From assembly GCF_016820535.1 (NCBI RefSeq), contig NZ_JADHDY010000012.1:1-64000 (forward strand): a stretch of 64,000 bases of DNA, written 5' to 3'. Below, one piece after another: positions 32,319-40,399 of this stretch. The translations under genes were made by a program, and so were the position numbers. Numbering within the stretch: the stretch's first letter is position 1; the number at the start of each line of letters is the position of its first letter. A model generated the notes under the pieces. That model was not told the DNA's origin and did no database searches. It saw only the letters and a program-made list of their open reading frames with translations. This DNA is from Sporosarcina beigongshangi (GTDB taxonomy: Bacteria > Actinomycetota > Actinomycetes > Actinomycetales > Micrococcaceae).

Positions 32319-33245
32319 TCAGCCCAAGAGGAACGCCACGCCGAACATTGCCGGGATGGCCAGCACCGTGGTCAGCAGCACGGTGTCCTTGGCGACGGCG
32401 ACACCCACCTGGTAGCGCTGTGCCGTCACATACACGTTCTGTGCGGTGGGCAGTGCCGCGGCAATCACGACGGCGAACAGTCCCGCCCCGTCCAGCCCCA
32501 TGGCAAAGTGTCCCAACAGGAAGGCGATGGCGGGGTGCAGGAGCAGCTTGAAGCCTGTCGCGAGGAGGATGTCGGGGCGCCTGCGGTCGGCAGGGTTCAA
32601 TGGCCGCGTGGTCCCCAGCGACATCCCGAAGGCGATCAGGATGGAGGGGATCGCGGCACCGGCAATCAGGTGCAGCGGCTCCGCCACGAGGGAAGGGAGC
32701 TGCCAGCCGCTGGCCGACAGGACCAGACCAACGGCGGTGCCAAGGATCATCGGGTTGCTGACGACCTGCAGCAGCACCCTGCCGGGGGTGGCGCGTCGGC
32801 CGCTCGTGAGGGAGTCGAGCAGCATGAGGTAGACGGGTGTGTAAAACGCCAGCTGAAAGACCAGTACGGGGGCTATCAGGGCCGCGTCGCCCAGGACATA
32901 TGCCGCAATGGGAATGCCCAGGTTGGCGGCATTTGCGGTGGAGGAGGACATGGCTGCCAGCAGTGATTCCGCCAGGGTGCGCTTGAGCCAGAACTTTACG
33001 AGGGCAAGGAAGATGCCGGCAGTGATGACGGCGCTGGCCGCGGCCACGAGGAGGGGCGCGGCAAAGACGACGTGGAGATCCGCCTTGGCGAGGGTCTCCA
33101 CAAGCAGTGCCGGACTGGCGACAAAGAACGACAGGCGGCTCAGGACGATTTGGGCATTGTCGCCCAGGACCTTTTTGCGGCCCACAAACCAGCCCACCAG
33201 GATGATGAGCCAGACTACGGAGAAGCCTTCGATGACGGACAGCAC
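32319..33245 (-). CDS. AEC family transporter (auxin efflux carrier-like)
   Basis: 308 residues with about ten hydrophobic segments, opening with VIEGFSVVWLIILVGWFVG and including SSSTANAANLGIPIAAYVLG near 100-119 and LPTAQNVYVTAQRY near 265-278, both typical AEC signatures on each side of the family's inverted repeat. Bacterial members carry dicarboxylates such as malate or malonate. It starts at ATG 33245 and sits just downstream of panD, separated by the repeat at 33285-33337. Confidence 0.88.
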   Translation of the reverse strand: MLSVIEGFSVVWLIILVGWFVGRKKVLGDNAQIVLSRLSFFVASPALLVETLAKADLHVVFAAPLLVAAASAVITAGIFLALVKFWLKRTLAESLLAAMSSSTANAANLGIPIAAYVLGDAALIAPVLVFQLAFYTPVYLMLLDSLTSGRRATPGRVLLQVVSNPMILGTAVGLVLSASGWQLPSLVAEPLHLIAGAAIPSILIAFGMSLGTTRPLNPADRRRPDILLATGFKLLLHPAIAFLLGHFAMGLDGAGLFAVVIAAALPTAQNVYVTAQRYQVGVAVAKDTVLLTTVLAIPAMFGVAFLLG

Positions 33246-33284
33246 AAGCTACAGCTTAGTGAACGCAGGCGCCGTCACCTTGCA

Positions 33285-33337
33285 ACGCTCTATCACCTAA
33301 CGGGGTTTTCCCGGGGACGCTCTATCACCAAACGGGG
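33285..33337. repeat. Two tandem ACGCTCTATCACC(T/A)AACGGGG units
   Basis: The 21-bp unit is at 33285-33305 and again at 33317-33337, differing at one base, with a 32-bp period. The core ACGCTCTATCA with AACGGG recurs inverted at 38381-38412. It lies between the panD stop and the AEC gene start on the minus strand. Confidence 0.75.
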
Positions 33338-33342
33338 CGCAG

Positions 33343-33759
33343 TTAGCGGGACTGGGCCAGGGCGGGGCGCAGCAGGCCTTCGGTGATGGCCTCGGCCGGA
33401 TCGCTGCCCAAGTGGACGATCTTGTTGTCCGCATCGACGTGGACCACGGAGGGCACGTAGTCGCGCGCCTCGGCGTCGCTCATCTGGGCGTAGGTCATCA
33501 AAATGACGAGGTCGCCAACGTTGACCAGGTGTGCGGCGGCGCCGTTGATACCGATGACGCCCGTGCCCCGCTCGCCGGGGATCGTGTACGTTTCCAGGCG
33601 CGCGCCATTGGTGATGTCCACGATCGAGACGAGCTCGCCGGGCAGAATGTCGGCAGCGTCCAGCAGATCGGCGTCGACTGTCACGGAGCCCACATAGTGC
33701 AGGTCGGCGTGGGTGACAGTGGCGCGATGGATCTTGGACTTAAACATTGTTCGCATCAT
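33343..33759 (-). CDS. panD: Aspartate 1-decarboxylase (pyruvoyl enzyme)
   Basis: The 138-residue proenzyme opens [20 protein letters not shown] and has the self-cleavage site HYVGS, with Ser25 becoming the pyruvoyl group after Gly24-Ser25 scission. Further motifs are NGARLETY and the tight core [13 protein letters not shown] near 72-84. It makes beta-alanine for pantothenate and CoA. No other pan gene is present in the window. The first of the two Met codons fits the mycobacterial numbering of the cleavage site. Confidence 0.95.
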   Translation of the reverse strand: MMRTMFKSKIHRATVTHADLHYVGSVTVDADLLDAADILPGELVSIVDITNGARLETYTIPGERGTGVIGINGAAAHLVNVGDLVILMTYAQMSDAEARDYVPSVVHVDADNKIVHLGSDPAEAITEGLLRPALAQSR

Positions 33760-33831
33760 AACGGGGTCAAGTCTACCGCTGCCGGTGCAGGAAAGGCTGT
33801 GAGTTGGCTTACCGAACCGGCCGGTGCGGGG

Positions 33832-34707
33832 TCAGCGCCTGCCCACCGGCGTCAGCTTGCGGCCCATGATGGCGCGGGTCAGGGCGTCCACCACCTCGGT
33901 GTTGGCCAGCGGATTGCGGATCAGCGTGAAGTCCACATCGCCGACCGGCGGGAGGTCGAAGCGCCTGGTGATGATTTTCAGGTCCTCGGGAACCAGCGAG
34001 GTGGGCATGACGGCGACGCCGATCCCGGCCCGCAGCGCGGCCAGCACGCCGCTGATTTGCTTGGTGGTGCAGGTAACCCGCCAGGTGCGGCCCGCGGCTT
34101 CCAGGGCGTCGAGCGCCAGCTTCCGGCTCAGGCTCGGGGCCGGGTAGACAATCACGGGCACAGGTTCGCCCGGTGACAGGACTGTTTGTTCCAGGCCCAC
34201 CCAGTCGAAGGTGTCCTTCTTGACCACCTCGCCCTCCTGTGCGCCGGACACCCACTTCACAAATACCAGGTCCAGGGCGCCGGCCTTGAGGCGGCGGTGC
34301 AGTTGGTCGCTCTGGCTGACGGTCAGTTCGAGGTTGATCTGCGGGTACAGTTGGCGGAATTCGCGCAGGATCCGGGGCAGTCCCGTGATGGCAAGGTCGT
34401 CGGCCGTGCCAAAGCGCAACCGGCCCTTCATGGCGGCGCCGGAAAAGTAGCGGGTGGCGGCGTCGTTGGCGGACAGGATGGTGCGGGCAAAGCCCGCCAT
34501 GGCGTCGCCGTTGTCTGTCAGGCGAAGCTCGCGGGTGTCGCGGGTGACCAGCACCCGCCCGGCCGCCTGTTCCAATTTGCGCACATGTTGGCTGACGGTG
34601 GGTTGGCTGATGCCCAGCCGTTCCGCGGCCCGGGTGAAATTGCGGGTTTCAGCAAGAGCCAGAAAACTCTTGAGTTGGACCGGGTCAAACATGGGGGCGT
34701 CCGACAT
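33832..34707 (-). CDS. LysR family transcriptional regulator
   Basis: Start ATG 34707 (MSDAPMFDPVQLKSF) gives 291 residues; upstream in-frame codons would extend into the divergent gene's promoter. The HTH is clear: LKSFLALAETRNFTRAAERL, GISQPTVSQHVRKLE near residues 30-44. The C-terminal periplasmic-binding-like sensor shows DLVFVKWVSG and AGIGVAVMPTSL. It is divergent from the MFS gene at 34838, which is the likely target. Effector unknown. Confidence 0.9.
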   Translation of the reverse strand: MSDAPMFDPVQLKSFLALAETRNFTRAAERLGISQPTVSQHVRKLEQAAGRVLVTRDTRELRLTDNGDAMAGFARTILSANDAATRYFSGAAMKGRLRFGTADDLAITGLPRILREFRQLYPQINLELTVSQSDQLHRRLKAGALDLVFVKWVSGAQEGEVVKKDTFDWVGLEQTVLSPGEPVPVIVYPAPSLSRKLALDALEAAGRTWRVTCTTKQISGVLAALRAGIGVAVMPTSLVPEDLKIITRRFDLPPVGDVDFTLIRNPLANTEVVDALTRAIMGRKLTPVGRR

Positions 34708-34837
34708 GGCATGCATCCTTGCATCTATTACGTTTCTCAATAGTACTTATAGGCATCATACCCTTTCGGCATGAAAACCTGCGGCCTAGGGTTGGAGAGG
34801 TAAACCCCAACCGCCCCCGAGTCCCAGGACCATACCG

Positions 34838-36172
34838 TTGACTCCCCCCTCAACACCGCAGAATCCCGCCCTGACCGCTCCGATTAACTTAGTGACCACC
34901 CGGCCCCCGTGGAGCCAGACGTTCTCCTCGCTCAAGATCCGCAACTACCGCATCTTCGCGTCCGCCAACCTCCTGGCCGTGATCGCCGTCTGGATGCAGC
35001 GGGTTGCCCAAGACTGGATGGTCCTGGAACTCTCCGGTTCGGTGACCGCCGTCGGAATTACCGTGTTCATGCAATTCATTCCCTCACTTGTCCTGATGCC
35101 GCTGGGCGGAATCCTCGCGGACCGCTACTCCAAGCGCCTGATCCTCATGATCAGCCAGGGTTCGGCAGGTGTGCTGGCGGCCGTCATGGCGGTGTTGGCG
35201 CTGACCGGGCACCTCCAGGTGTGGCACATCTACGTCATCGCCTTCATCTTGGGCCTGGTGGTCGTGGCGGACCAGCCGGCGCGGCAGGTCTTCGTCAACG
35301 AGTTGGTGGGGCCGGCGCAGTTGCGCAACGCCATCAGCCTGAACTCTTCGATCTTCCAGCTCGGCGGCATGATCGGTCCTGCCGTCAGCGGCGTCATGAT
35401 CATGGCGATTGGCGGCGGCTGGGCCTTTGCAGCCAACGCGATGGCTTGTGCCGTCACCGTCGTCTCGCTGATCTTGATCCGCAGCAACGAACTGGTGGTC
35501 ATGCCTCCGGTCAAGCGCGCCAAGGGGCAACTGCAGGAGGGGTTCCGGTATGCCCTTCGCAAGCCGACCATCTTCTGGCCAGCCATGATGGCGGCGGTGT
35601 TTGCCATTTTTGGGCTGAGCCTGCCCGTGCTGATGGCCGCCTACGCCAATGACGTGTTCGACGCCGGGGCCGGAGGCTACGGCCTGCTGAACACCCTGGT
35701 GGCACTTGGTGCACTGTGCGGGGCGCTGGCCTCAACCCGGGTCGCCACCCTGCGCCTGCGCGGCGTGATGATGGCGGCGGGGGCCTACGGAGTCATCCTG
35801 ATGATTGCCTCGCTGGCCCCCAACATGGTCACCTTTGGCACCGTCATGGTGATGGCGGGCTTCGCCTCGCTGCTGTTCCTGACCAGTGCCAACCAGCTGG
35901 TGCAAATGTCCACGAACGTGATGATCCGTGGCAGGGTCATGAGCCTGTACATCATGGTGCTTATTGGCGGGCAGGCCCTTGGCGGCCCGCTCATGGGTTC
36001 CCTGGCCGAGAACTGGGGCGTCCAGTGGGCCATGGTCGTTGCCGGAGGCATGCCGGCACTGGCCGCCCTTGTCATCGCGATTGTGCTGGCCAAGCGCGGC
36101 CAACTGACGCTGCGGTTCAACCTGCGCAGCGCCCGGCACCCGGTCTTTATTGAGGCGCGGGCTGCCGGATAA
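34838..36172 (+). CDS. MFS transporter, EntS/DHA3-like
   Basis: The 444-residue protein probably starts at TTG 34838, since no ATG or GTG is suitably placed before the conserved LKIRNYRIFASANLLAVIAVWMQ (about residues 25-47). It has about 12 helices, motif A as LGGILADRYSKRLIL near 88-102, and NAISLNSSIFQLGGMIGPAV near 165-184, which are the EntS/DHA3-type marks. Its 3' end overlaps the convergent vsr gene by 26 bp. The divergent LysR may control it. Confidence 0.85.
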   Translation: MTPPSTPQNPALTAPINLVTTRPPWSQTFSSLKIRNYRIFASANLLAVIAVWMQRVAQDWMVLELSGSVTAVGITVFMQFIPSLVLMPLGGILADRYSKRLILMISQGSAGVLAAVMAVLALTGHLQVWHIYVIAFILGLVVVADQPARQVFVNELVGPAQLRNAISLNSSIFQLGGMIGPAVSGVMIMAIGGGWAFAANAMACAVTVVSLILIRSNELVVMPPVKRAKGQLQEGFRYALRKPTIFWPAMMAAVFAIFGLSLPVLMAAYANDVFDAGAGGYGLLNTLVALGALCGALASTRVATLRLRGVMMAAGAYGVILMIASLAPNMVTFGTVMVMAGFASLLFLTSANQLVQMSTNVMIRGRVMSLYIMVLIGGQALGGPLMGSLAENWGVQWAMVVAGGMPALAALVIAIVLAKRGQLTLRFNLRSARHPVFIEARAAG

Positions 36173-36587
36173 TCCGGGGCGGGCCCAGGACGCGGTGGAG
36201 AGATTCCGCCACCGCGTCCAGGTCCCGCAATTCGCACTCCCACACCGTGACGGCCGTCCAGCCGCGATTTGCCAGTTCGGTGATGGCCTGCCCGTCGCGC
36301 TCCACGGTCCGGGAGCGTTTGGCTTCCCAGAACTCGGCATTCGTGGCGGGTTTGTGCGTGCCGTTGGGACAGCTGTGAGAGTGCCAGAAGCAACCGTTCA
36401 CAAACACTGCCACACGGCGGCGACGGAACACCATGTCCGGCGTGCCGGGCAGGTCCGCCGGGTGCAGCCGGTACCTGTAACCCTCGGCAAAAAGCAACCG
36501 GCGCACCAACATCTCCGGCTTGGTGTCCTTGCTGTGGATGTGCGACATCACCCGGTGGCGCTGCTCCCTGGTCAGTGAATCAACCAT
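36147..36587 (-). CDS. vsr: Very short patch repair endonuclease (Vsr)
   Basis: This 146-residue protein has all family marks: RVMSHIHSKDTKPEMLVRR at about 12-30, the catalytic Asp in LPGTPDMVF near 51, VFVNGCFWHSHSCPNG with zinc-binding Cys/His near 62-77, and THKPATNAEFWEAK. Vsr nicks 5' of the T in T:G mismatches from deamination of 5-methylcytosine. It usually accompanies a cytosine methylase, but no methylase is within 20 kb on either side here, so it is an orphan. The 3' end overlaps the MFS gene. Confidence 0.93.
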   Translation of the reverse strand: MVDSLTREQRHRVMSHIHSKDTKPEMLVRRLLFAEGYRYRLHPADLPGTPDMVFRRRRVAVFVNGCFWHSHSCPNGTHKPATNAEFWEAKRSRTVERDGQAITELANRGWTAVTVWECELRDLDAVAESLHRVLGPPRIIRQPAPQ

Positions 36588-36711
36588 GCACCCATGCTAC
36601 GCGCGGTGACTGGGCGGCGGTCCAGGATCCGATCCAAATACCAGCCCAGACGCCGGGGTGCCGGCATTTCACCCGGACCGCCCGGATCTTTCCACGGGCT
36701 GCGGGACTAAA

Positions 36712-37881
36712 ATGGAAGCTACGAAAGATCCTTTTCGGTATCCATTGCCGGCTTTGATGGTCGACCCTGACCCCGCCGGTGACACCATGCAGCAACCCAT
36801 CAGTCCCCCCATCGCCCCGCGGCATGCCGCGAACCGTCCCGCACGCGGCAACCCCGTCATCGAGTCCTATGCGGTGCTGCTGAAACGTGTGCGGGCAGCA
36901 GGACAGATGCGCCGCCGTCGAACCTTTTATGCGGTGGTGTTTGCCGTGCTGCTGCTGTTGCTGGCCGCGGCAGGCACGGGGTTCATGCTGCTGGGGCAGA
37001 CTTGGTTCCAGCTGCTGATCGCCGCCGCCTTGGGGGTGCTGTTTACGCAGTTCGCGTTTCTGGCGCATGAGGCCGCCCACCACCAGGTGTTTGCCTCGGG
37101 GCCGGCCAACGACTGGACGGCCCGGATCCTGGGTCCGCTGCTGGTGGGCATGAGCTATGCCATGTGGGTCAAGAAGCATACGGCGCACCACCAAAACCCG
37201 AACACCAAGGGCAAGGACCCCGACATCCACACGGGCGTGGTGGCGTTCCACGAAGAAGGCGCAGCCACCAAGCGAGGGCTGGCCGCCGCCTTCACCCGGC
37301 ACCAGGGCACACTGCTGTTTCCGCTGATCCTGTTTCTGGGCTTCAGTTTGGTCATCGACTCGGCCAAGACCCTGTTCGGCAGGCGCGGGGTGCGCTACCG
37401 GTACGTGGAGATCGGGATGCTCGTGCTGCGCTTTGGCGCCTACCTGGCACTCTTGTTCGTGGTGCTGCCGTGGGGCATGGCCCTGGCATTCCTGGCCGTG
37501 CAGATGGGTGTGTTTGGCTTTTACATGGGTGCCACTTTTGCGCCGAACCACAAGGGCATGCCCGTGCTGGAAGCAGGCAGCAGGGTCGACTTCCTCACCC
37601 GCCAGGTGGTCACCAGCCGCAACATCCGCGGCGGGTGGTTCATGGACACGTTTATGGGCGGGCTGAACCGGCAGGTAGAGCACCACCTGTTCCCGGACAT
37701 GGCCCGGCCCGAACTGCACCGCGCCAACGCCCTGGTCAGGGAGGCGTGCGAACGCAACGGAATCGCTTTCACTGAGACGGGCCTGATGCAGTCCTACGCA
37801 ATTGTGGTGCGCTATTTGAACCGGGTGGGCCTGTCAGCCGTGGACCCCTTTGAATGCCCGTTGGTGCGCCAGTTCCGGTAA
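36712..37881 (+). CDS. Membrane fatty-acid desaturase (acyl-CoA/acyl-lipid type)
   Basis: I choose ATG 36712, giving 389 residues; ATG 36757 or 36787 are possible. The three histidine boxes are present: HEAAHH near 121-126, HTAHHQNPN near 157-165, and QVEHHLFP near 321-328. There are four or more membrane segments between them. The diiron centre introduces a double bond into acyl chains, which adjusts membrane fluidity, for instance in the cold. A ferredoxin or rubredoxin partner is not encoded nearby. A VOC gene follows after 22 bp. Confidence 0.9.
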   Translation: MEATKDPFRYPLPALMVDPDPAGDTMQQPISPPIAPRHAANRPARGNPVIESYAVLLKRVRAAGQMRRRRTFYAVVFAVLLLLLAAAGTGFMLLGQTWFQLLIAAALGVLFTQFAFLAHEAAHHQVFASGPANDWTARILGPLLVGMSYAMWVKKHTAHHQNPNTKGKDPDIHTGVVAFHEEGAATKRGLAAAFTRHQGTLLFPLILFLGFSLVIDSAKTLFGRRGVRYRYVEIGMLVLRFGAYLALLFVVLPWGMALAFLAVQMGVFGFYMGATFAPNHKGMPVLEAGSRVDFLTRQVVTSRNIRGGWFMDTFMGGLNRQVEHHLFPDMARPELHRANALVREACERNGIAFTETGLMQSYAIVVRYLNRVGLSAVDPFECPLVRQFR

Positions 37882-37903
37882 CGAGGCAAAGGAGGCCCGG
37901 CCC

Positions 37904-38323
37904 ATGGAACAGGTCAGTGTGCGGTACATAGTGGACGACGTCGATGCGGCCTTGGGCTTTTACGTGCAGCTGGGCTTCACCGAGATGATGCACCCGGCGC
38001 CCGGTTTTGCCATGCTCACCCGTGGCGGCCTCCGACTGTTGCTCAGCGCACCCGCATCGCTCGATGCCAGGGGCCTGCCGGGCGGGGGAGGGCGGGCCAT
38101 GGCCGACGGTGTCGTGCCGGAACCCGGCGGGTGGAACAGGTTCGCCCTCCAGGTGTCCGATCTGGAGGCGGAGGTGTCGCGGCTGAGTGCAGCCGGCGTT
38201 CATTTCCGCAGCGGCATCATTGAGGGGATCGGGGTCCGGCAGATACTGCTTGAGGATCCCTCCGGCAACCTGGTCGAATTGTTCGAACCACTGCTGCCGG
38301 AGGCGGCCCACAAGAGTATCTAG
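37904..38323 (+). CDS. VOC/glyoxalase-superfamily protein
   Basis: ATG 37904 has AAAGGAGG at the right spacing. The 139-residue protein is a VOC fold: VRYIVDDVDAALGFYVQLGF at the N-terminus and a GIGVRQILLEDPSGNLVELFEP ending with Asp/Glu where the family binds metal. It is related to bleomycin-resistance and glyoxalase proteins; the ligand is not known. It is probably co-transcribed with the desaturase. Confidence 0.87.
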   Translation: MEQVSVRYIVDDVDAALGFYVQLGFTEMMHPAPGFAMLTRGGLRLLLSAPASLDARGLPGGGGRAMADGVVPEPGGWNRFALQVSDLEAEVSRLSAAGVHFRSGIIEGIGVRQILLEDPSGNLVELFEPLLPEAAHKSI

Positions 38324-38348
38324 CCATTGCGACGCCCGCACGAAACCC

Positions 38349-38412
38349 CGGACGCTGATAGAGCGTCCGTGGAATCGCTCCGGACGCTGATAGAGCGTCC
38401 CGTTTGGCGGGG
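38349..38412. repeat. Two GGACGCTGATAGAGCGTCC units
   Basis: Palindromic units with arms GGACGCT / AGCGTCC lie at 38349-38369 and 38381-38400 (32-bp period); the second runs into CGTTTGGCGGGG (38401-38412). Read in reverse it shares ACGCTCTATCA and AACGGG with the element at 33285-33337. It lies between the VOC gene and the convergent dehydrogenase gene. Confidence 0.75.
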
Positions 38413-38428
38413 TGGGTTCCAGCCCGGA

Positions 38429-39586
38429 CTATTCCAGTGGCAGGTGCGGGTACGCTTCCTGGCGCCGCTGGAACTCGAGGATGGCCGGGTTGATGATGAC
38501 GCCGTCGGATATTTCAATGGCGCGCTGGACGGTGTCGCTCTCAGCCCAGGCGTCCGGGCCGTCCAGCACGGTCTCGATGAACGGCATCAAGGCCTCGCTG
38601 ATTTCCCAGGTGGCGGAATTCCACAGGTAGCTGGGGCTGTGGTCCACGGCGTAGTAGTTGATGTGGTCGCCCACCGTGAACATGGGTTCCGTGAACGTTG
38701 TGCTGCGGGCCCAGCTGAATCCCATGCCCTCGTCGCAGGAGACATCAACAATCAGGCTGCCGGGGCGGAATGCGTCAAGATCGGCTTCCGTCACGTACGT
38801 CATGGGTGCATTGGGGTCCTGCAGGGTGCAGTTCACCACGATGTCGGCCTGCGCCAGGAACTCGCTCAACGGCACGTCCCCGTCCTCAAGCATGACAAAA
38901 CCCGCGTGCGGTGCCTCGGGTGCGAAATCAAACTGCACCATCTCGACCGAATGGATCGGTGCGGCAACAGCTGCCACATTGCGGCTCGTCAACACCTGCA
39001 CGTCGTGGATGCCCAACGCCTTCAGCGCCGTCACGGCGCCACGGGCCGTGGCACCGAAGCCAATGACGACGGCACTCATCCGGCGTCCGTAGTCACCGGT
39101 TGACCCCGTCAGGGCCAGCGAGTGCATCACCGACGAATAGCCGGCGAGCTCGTTGTTTTTGTGGAACACGTGCAGCCCAAAACCGCCGTCGGACGCCCAG
39201 TGGTTCATGACCTCGAAGGCTATCAACGTCAGCTTCTTGTCGATGGCCAGCTGCGTGATGGCACGGTCCTGGACGCAATGCGGCCAGCCCCACAGGACCT
39301 GGCCATCCTTCATGTCGGCCAGGTCCGAGGCCTGTGGCTTGGGCAGGAGCAGCACATCAGAAAGTGCGATGACCTGCTCGCGGGAGGCGACGGAACCGAC
39401 CAGGCCGGCGAGCACGCCGTCGGACATCCCGAAGCGGTTGCCGTACCCCTCTTCAACCACCATCCGGGCGAGGATGTCGGGTTCTATCCGGGAAAAATGC
39501 TCGGGATGGATGGGTGCACGCCGCTCATCGGGCTTGCTGGACTTGCCTAAAACGCCGAGCCGCAGCCCGGTCCTCGCGGCACTCAT
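38429..39586 (-). CDS. N5-(carboxyethyl)ornithine synthase / alanine-dehydrogenase-like oxidoreductase
   Basis: 385 residues. The N-terminus LGVLGKSSKPDERRAPIHPEHF, the substrate-side Arg/Lys (DERR, VLLLPKPQ) and a Rossmann motif VVIGFGATARGAVTALKALG near residues 170-189 place it in the alanine dehydrogenase/lysine oxoglutarate reductase superfamily. The later SLIVDVSCDEGMGF segment resembles the lactococcal carboxyethylornithine synthase group better than true alanine dehydrogenase. It would condense an amino acid with an oxo acid using NAD(P)H. A 44-residue gene is coupled in front by ATGA. Confidence 0.78.
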   Translation of the reverse strand: MSAARTGLRLGVLGKSSKPDERRAPIHPEHFSRIEPDILARMVVEEGYGNRFGMSDGVLAGLVGSVASREQVIALSDVLLLPKPQASDLADMKDGQVLWGWPHCVQDRAITQLAIDKKLTLIAFEVMNHWASDGGFGLHVFHKNNELAGYSSVMHSLALTGSTGDYGRRMSAVVIGFGATARGAVTALKALGIHDVQVLTSRNVAAVAAPIHSVEMVQFDFAPEAPHAGFVMLEDGDVPLSEFLAQADIVVNCTLQDPNAPMTYVTEADLDAFRPGSLIVDVSCDEGMGFSWARSTTFTEPMFTVGDHINYYAVDHSPSYLWNSATWEISEALMPFIETVLDGPDAWAESDTVQRAIEISDGVIINPAILEFQRRQEAYPHLPLE

Positions 39587-39717
39587 TTTTTCTTTGCGGG
39601 TGTGGGTTTGTCAGCAATGTTTGCAGCGGTTTCGCCGGCCCGTTTGTCGGCGCGCTTTTCCTTGATGGACTTGCTTGACTTCTTCGATGCGGTTTGCCGT
39701 GGTGATTTGTCGCCCAT
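39583..39717 (-). CDS. Small lysine-rich conserved protein (44 aa)
   Basis: A 135-bp frame, ATG 39717 to TGA 39583. The protein begins MGDKSPRQTASKKSSKS, continues IKEKRADKRAGETAANIAD and ends KPTPAKKK. AGGGAGC lies 7 bases before the start. Its stop overlaps the ATG of the dehydrogenase gene (ATGA), so both are translated together. It has no Cys, Trp or hydrophobic core, so it is probably disordered; the KSIKEKRADKR segment is helical and basic, consistent with nucleic-acid or phosphate binding. Similar short proteins occur in other actinobacteria to my knowledge. Confidence 0.75.
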   Translation of the reverse strand: MGDKSPRQTASKKSSKSIKEKRADKRAGETAANIADKPTPAKKK

Positions 39718-39802
39718 GTCAGCTCCCTAAGGTGGGGCCAAAATGGCCCCGTAGCCTGACCCTACACGCCCCGGCGGGTTAAGCGGCACTGGAAGTTAAG
39801 CA

Positions 39803-39835
39803 GCTGTTGCCCCCGGCCAGGCCGAGGGCAACAGC
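39803..39835 (-). terminator. Candidate terminator after tRNA-Gly
   Basis: A perfect 10-bp stem GCTGTTGCCC / GGGCAACAGC (39803-39812 / 39826-39835) lies just past the 3' end of the minus-strand tRNA; on that strand it is followed by TGCTTAACTT. A further gap to the lysine-rich gene holds nothing else. Confidence 0.7.
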
Positions 39836-39845
39836 GTTCATGCGG

Positions 39846-39916
39846 AGCGGGCGACGGGAATCGAACCCGCGTATCGAGCTTGGGAAGCTAGCGCTCTACC
39901 ATTGAGCTACGCCCGC
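39846..39916 (-). tRNA. tRNA-Gly, anticodon CCC
   Basis: The 71-nt cloverleaf reads on the minus strand: acceptor GCGGGCG / CGCCCGC, D-arm GCTCAATGGTAGAGC, anticodon loop TTCCCAA (anticodon CCC), T-arm CGGGTTCGATTCCCG and discriminator T. The CCA end is not encoded (the next bases are CCG). The anticodon stem has one T-C mismatch. It would read GGG codons. No integrase or att-like duplication is visible next to it. Confidence 0.95.
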
Positions 39917-40006
39917 GTGGAGACCCGTGTGCGGCAAGCCGCAGCTGAAGTTCCGCTATTGATTCTAGCCCGTGCCGCGGTGTGCTCATGACCAATGACA
40001 CGCCCG

Positions 40007-40288
40007 TCAGCCGATGATGGAGGCTTTCACGGCCGCGAACTCGTCATCCGTCAGGGCTCCGGAAGCGTGCAGGGCGGCGAGGCGTTCCAACTTGCTGAGC
40101 AGGTCGTCGGCGGGGGCTGCAACGGGAACTGGCTCCACGGCCGGGGCTGCGGGAGGAACTGCCTGCGCATGCTGCGCCGCGGCCTTGGCATTCACCGCGT
40201 TGCTGGCTGCCGTGGCCGTGCCGGCAATGACTGCCGTGCGGGCTGCGGTGCCCAAAAGACTGGGGCGGTTGCGTCGTCCAAAAGCCAT
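40007..40288 (-). CDS. SHOCT domain protein
   Basis: The 93-residue protein has a basic N-terminus (FGRRNRPSLLG), a low-complexity Ala/Pro/Val middle, and a C-terminal SHOCT motif with LLSKLERLAALHASGALTDD then EFAAVKASIIG (about 63-93). SHOCT domains of about 30 residues are common at protein ends and are thought to mediate oligomerisation. No membrane segment is certain, though residues 12-35 are mildly hydrophobic. Function unknown. Confidence 0.87.
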   Translation of the reverse strand: MAFGRRNRPSLLGTAARTAVIAGTATAASNAVNAKAAAQHAQAVPPAAPAVEPVPVAAPADDLLSKLERLAALHASGALTDDEFAAVKASIIG

Positions 40289-40399
40289 GGTGATCTCCTC
40301 AGGGGTGCCACACAGGCGAAACCGCCGGCCGGTTCCTTCATACTACGGCCCCTGCTCGGGGTGGGCCAGAAGCGGACGGCAGGGGCCGCCGTGGCCCCT

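Noticed and set aside
36147-36172. Overlap of the MFS and vsr 3' ends as a sign of a wrong frame
   Set aside because: Both proteins have complete conserved cores well away from the 26-bp overlap; convergent overlaps of this size are common in compact genomes.
39846-39916. tRNA-Gly as an integration site
   Set aside because: No integrase, no duplicated tRNA 3' end and no foreign-looking segment within several kb on either side.
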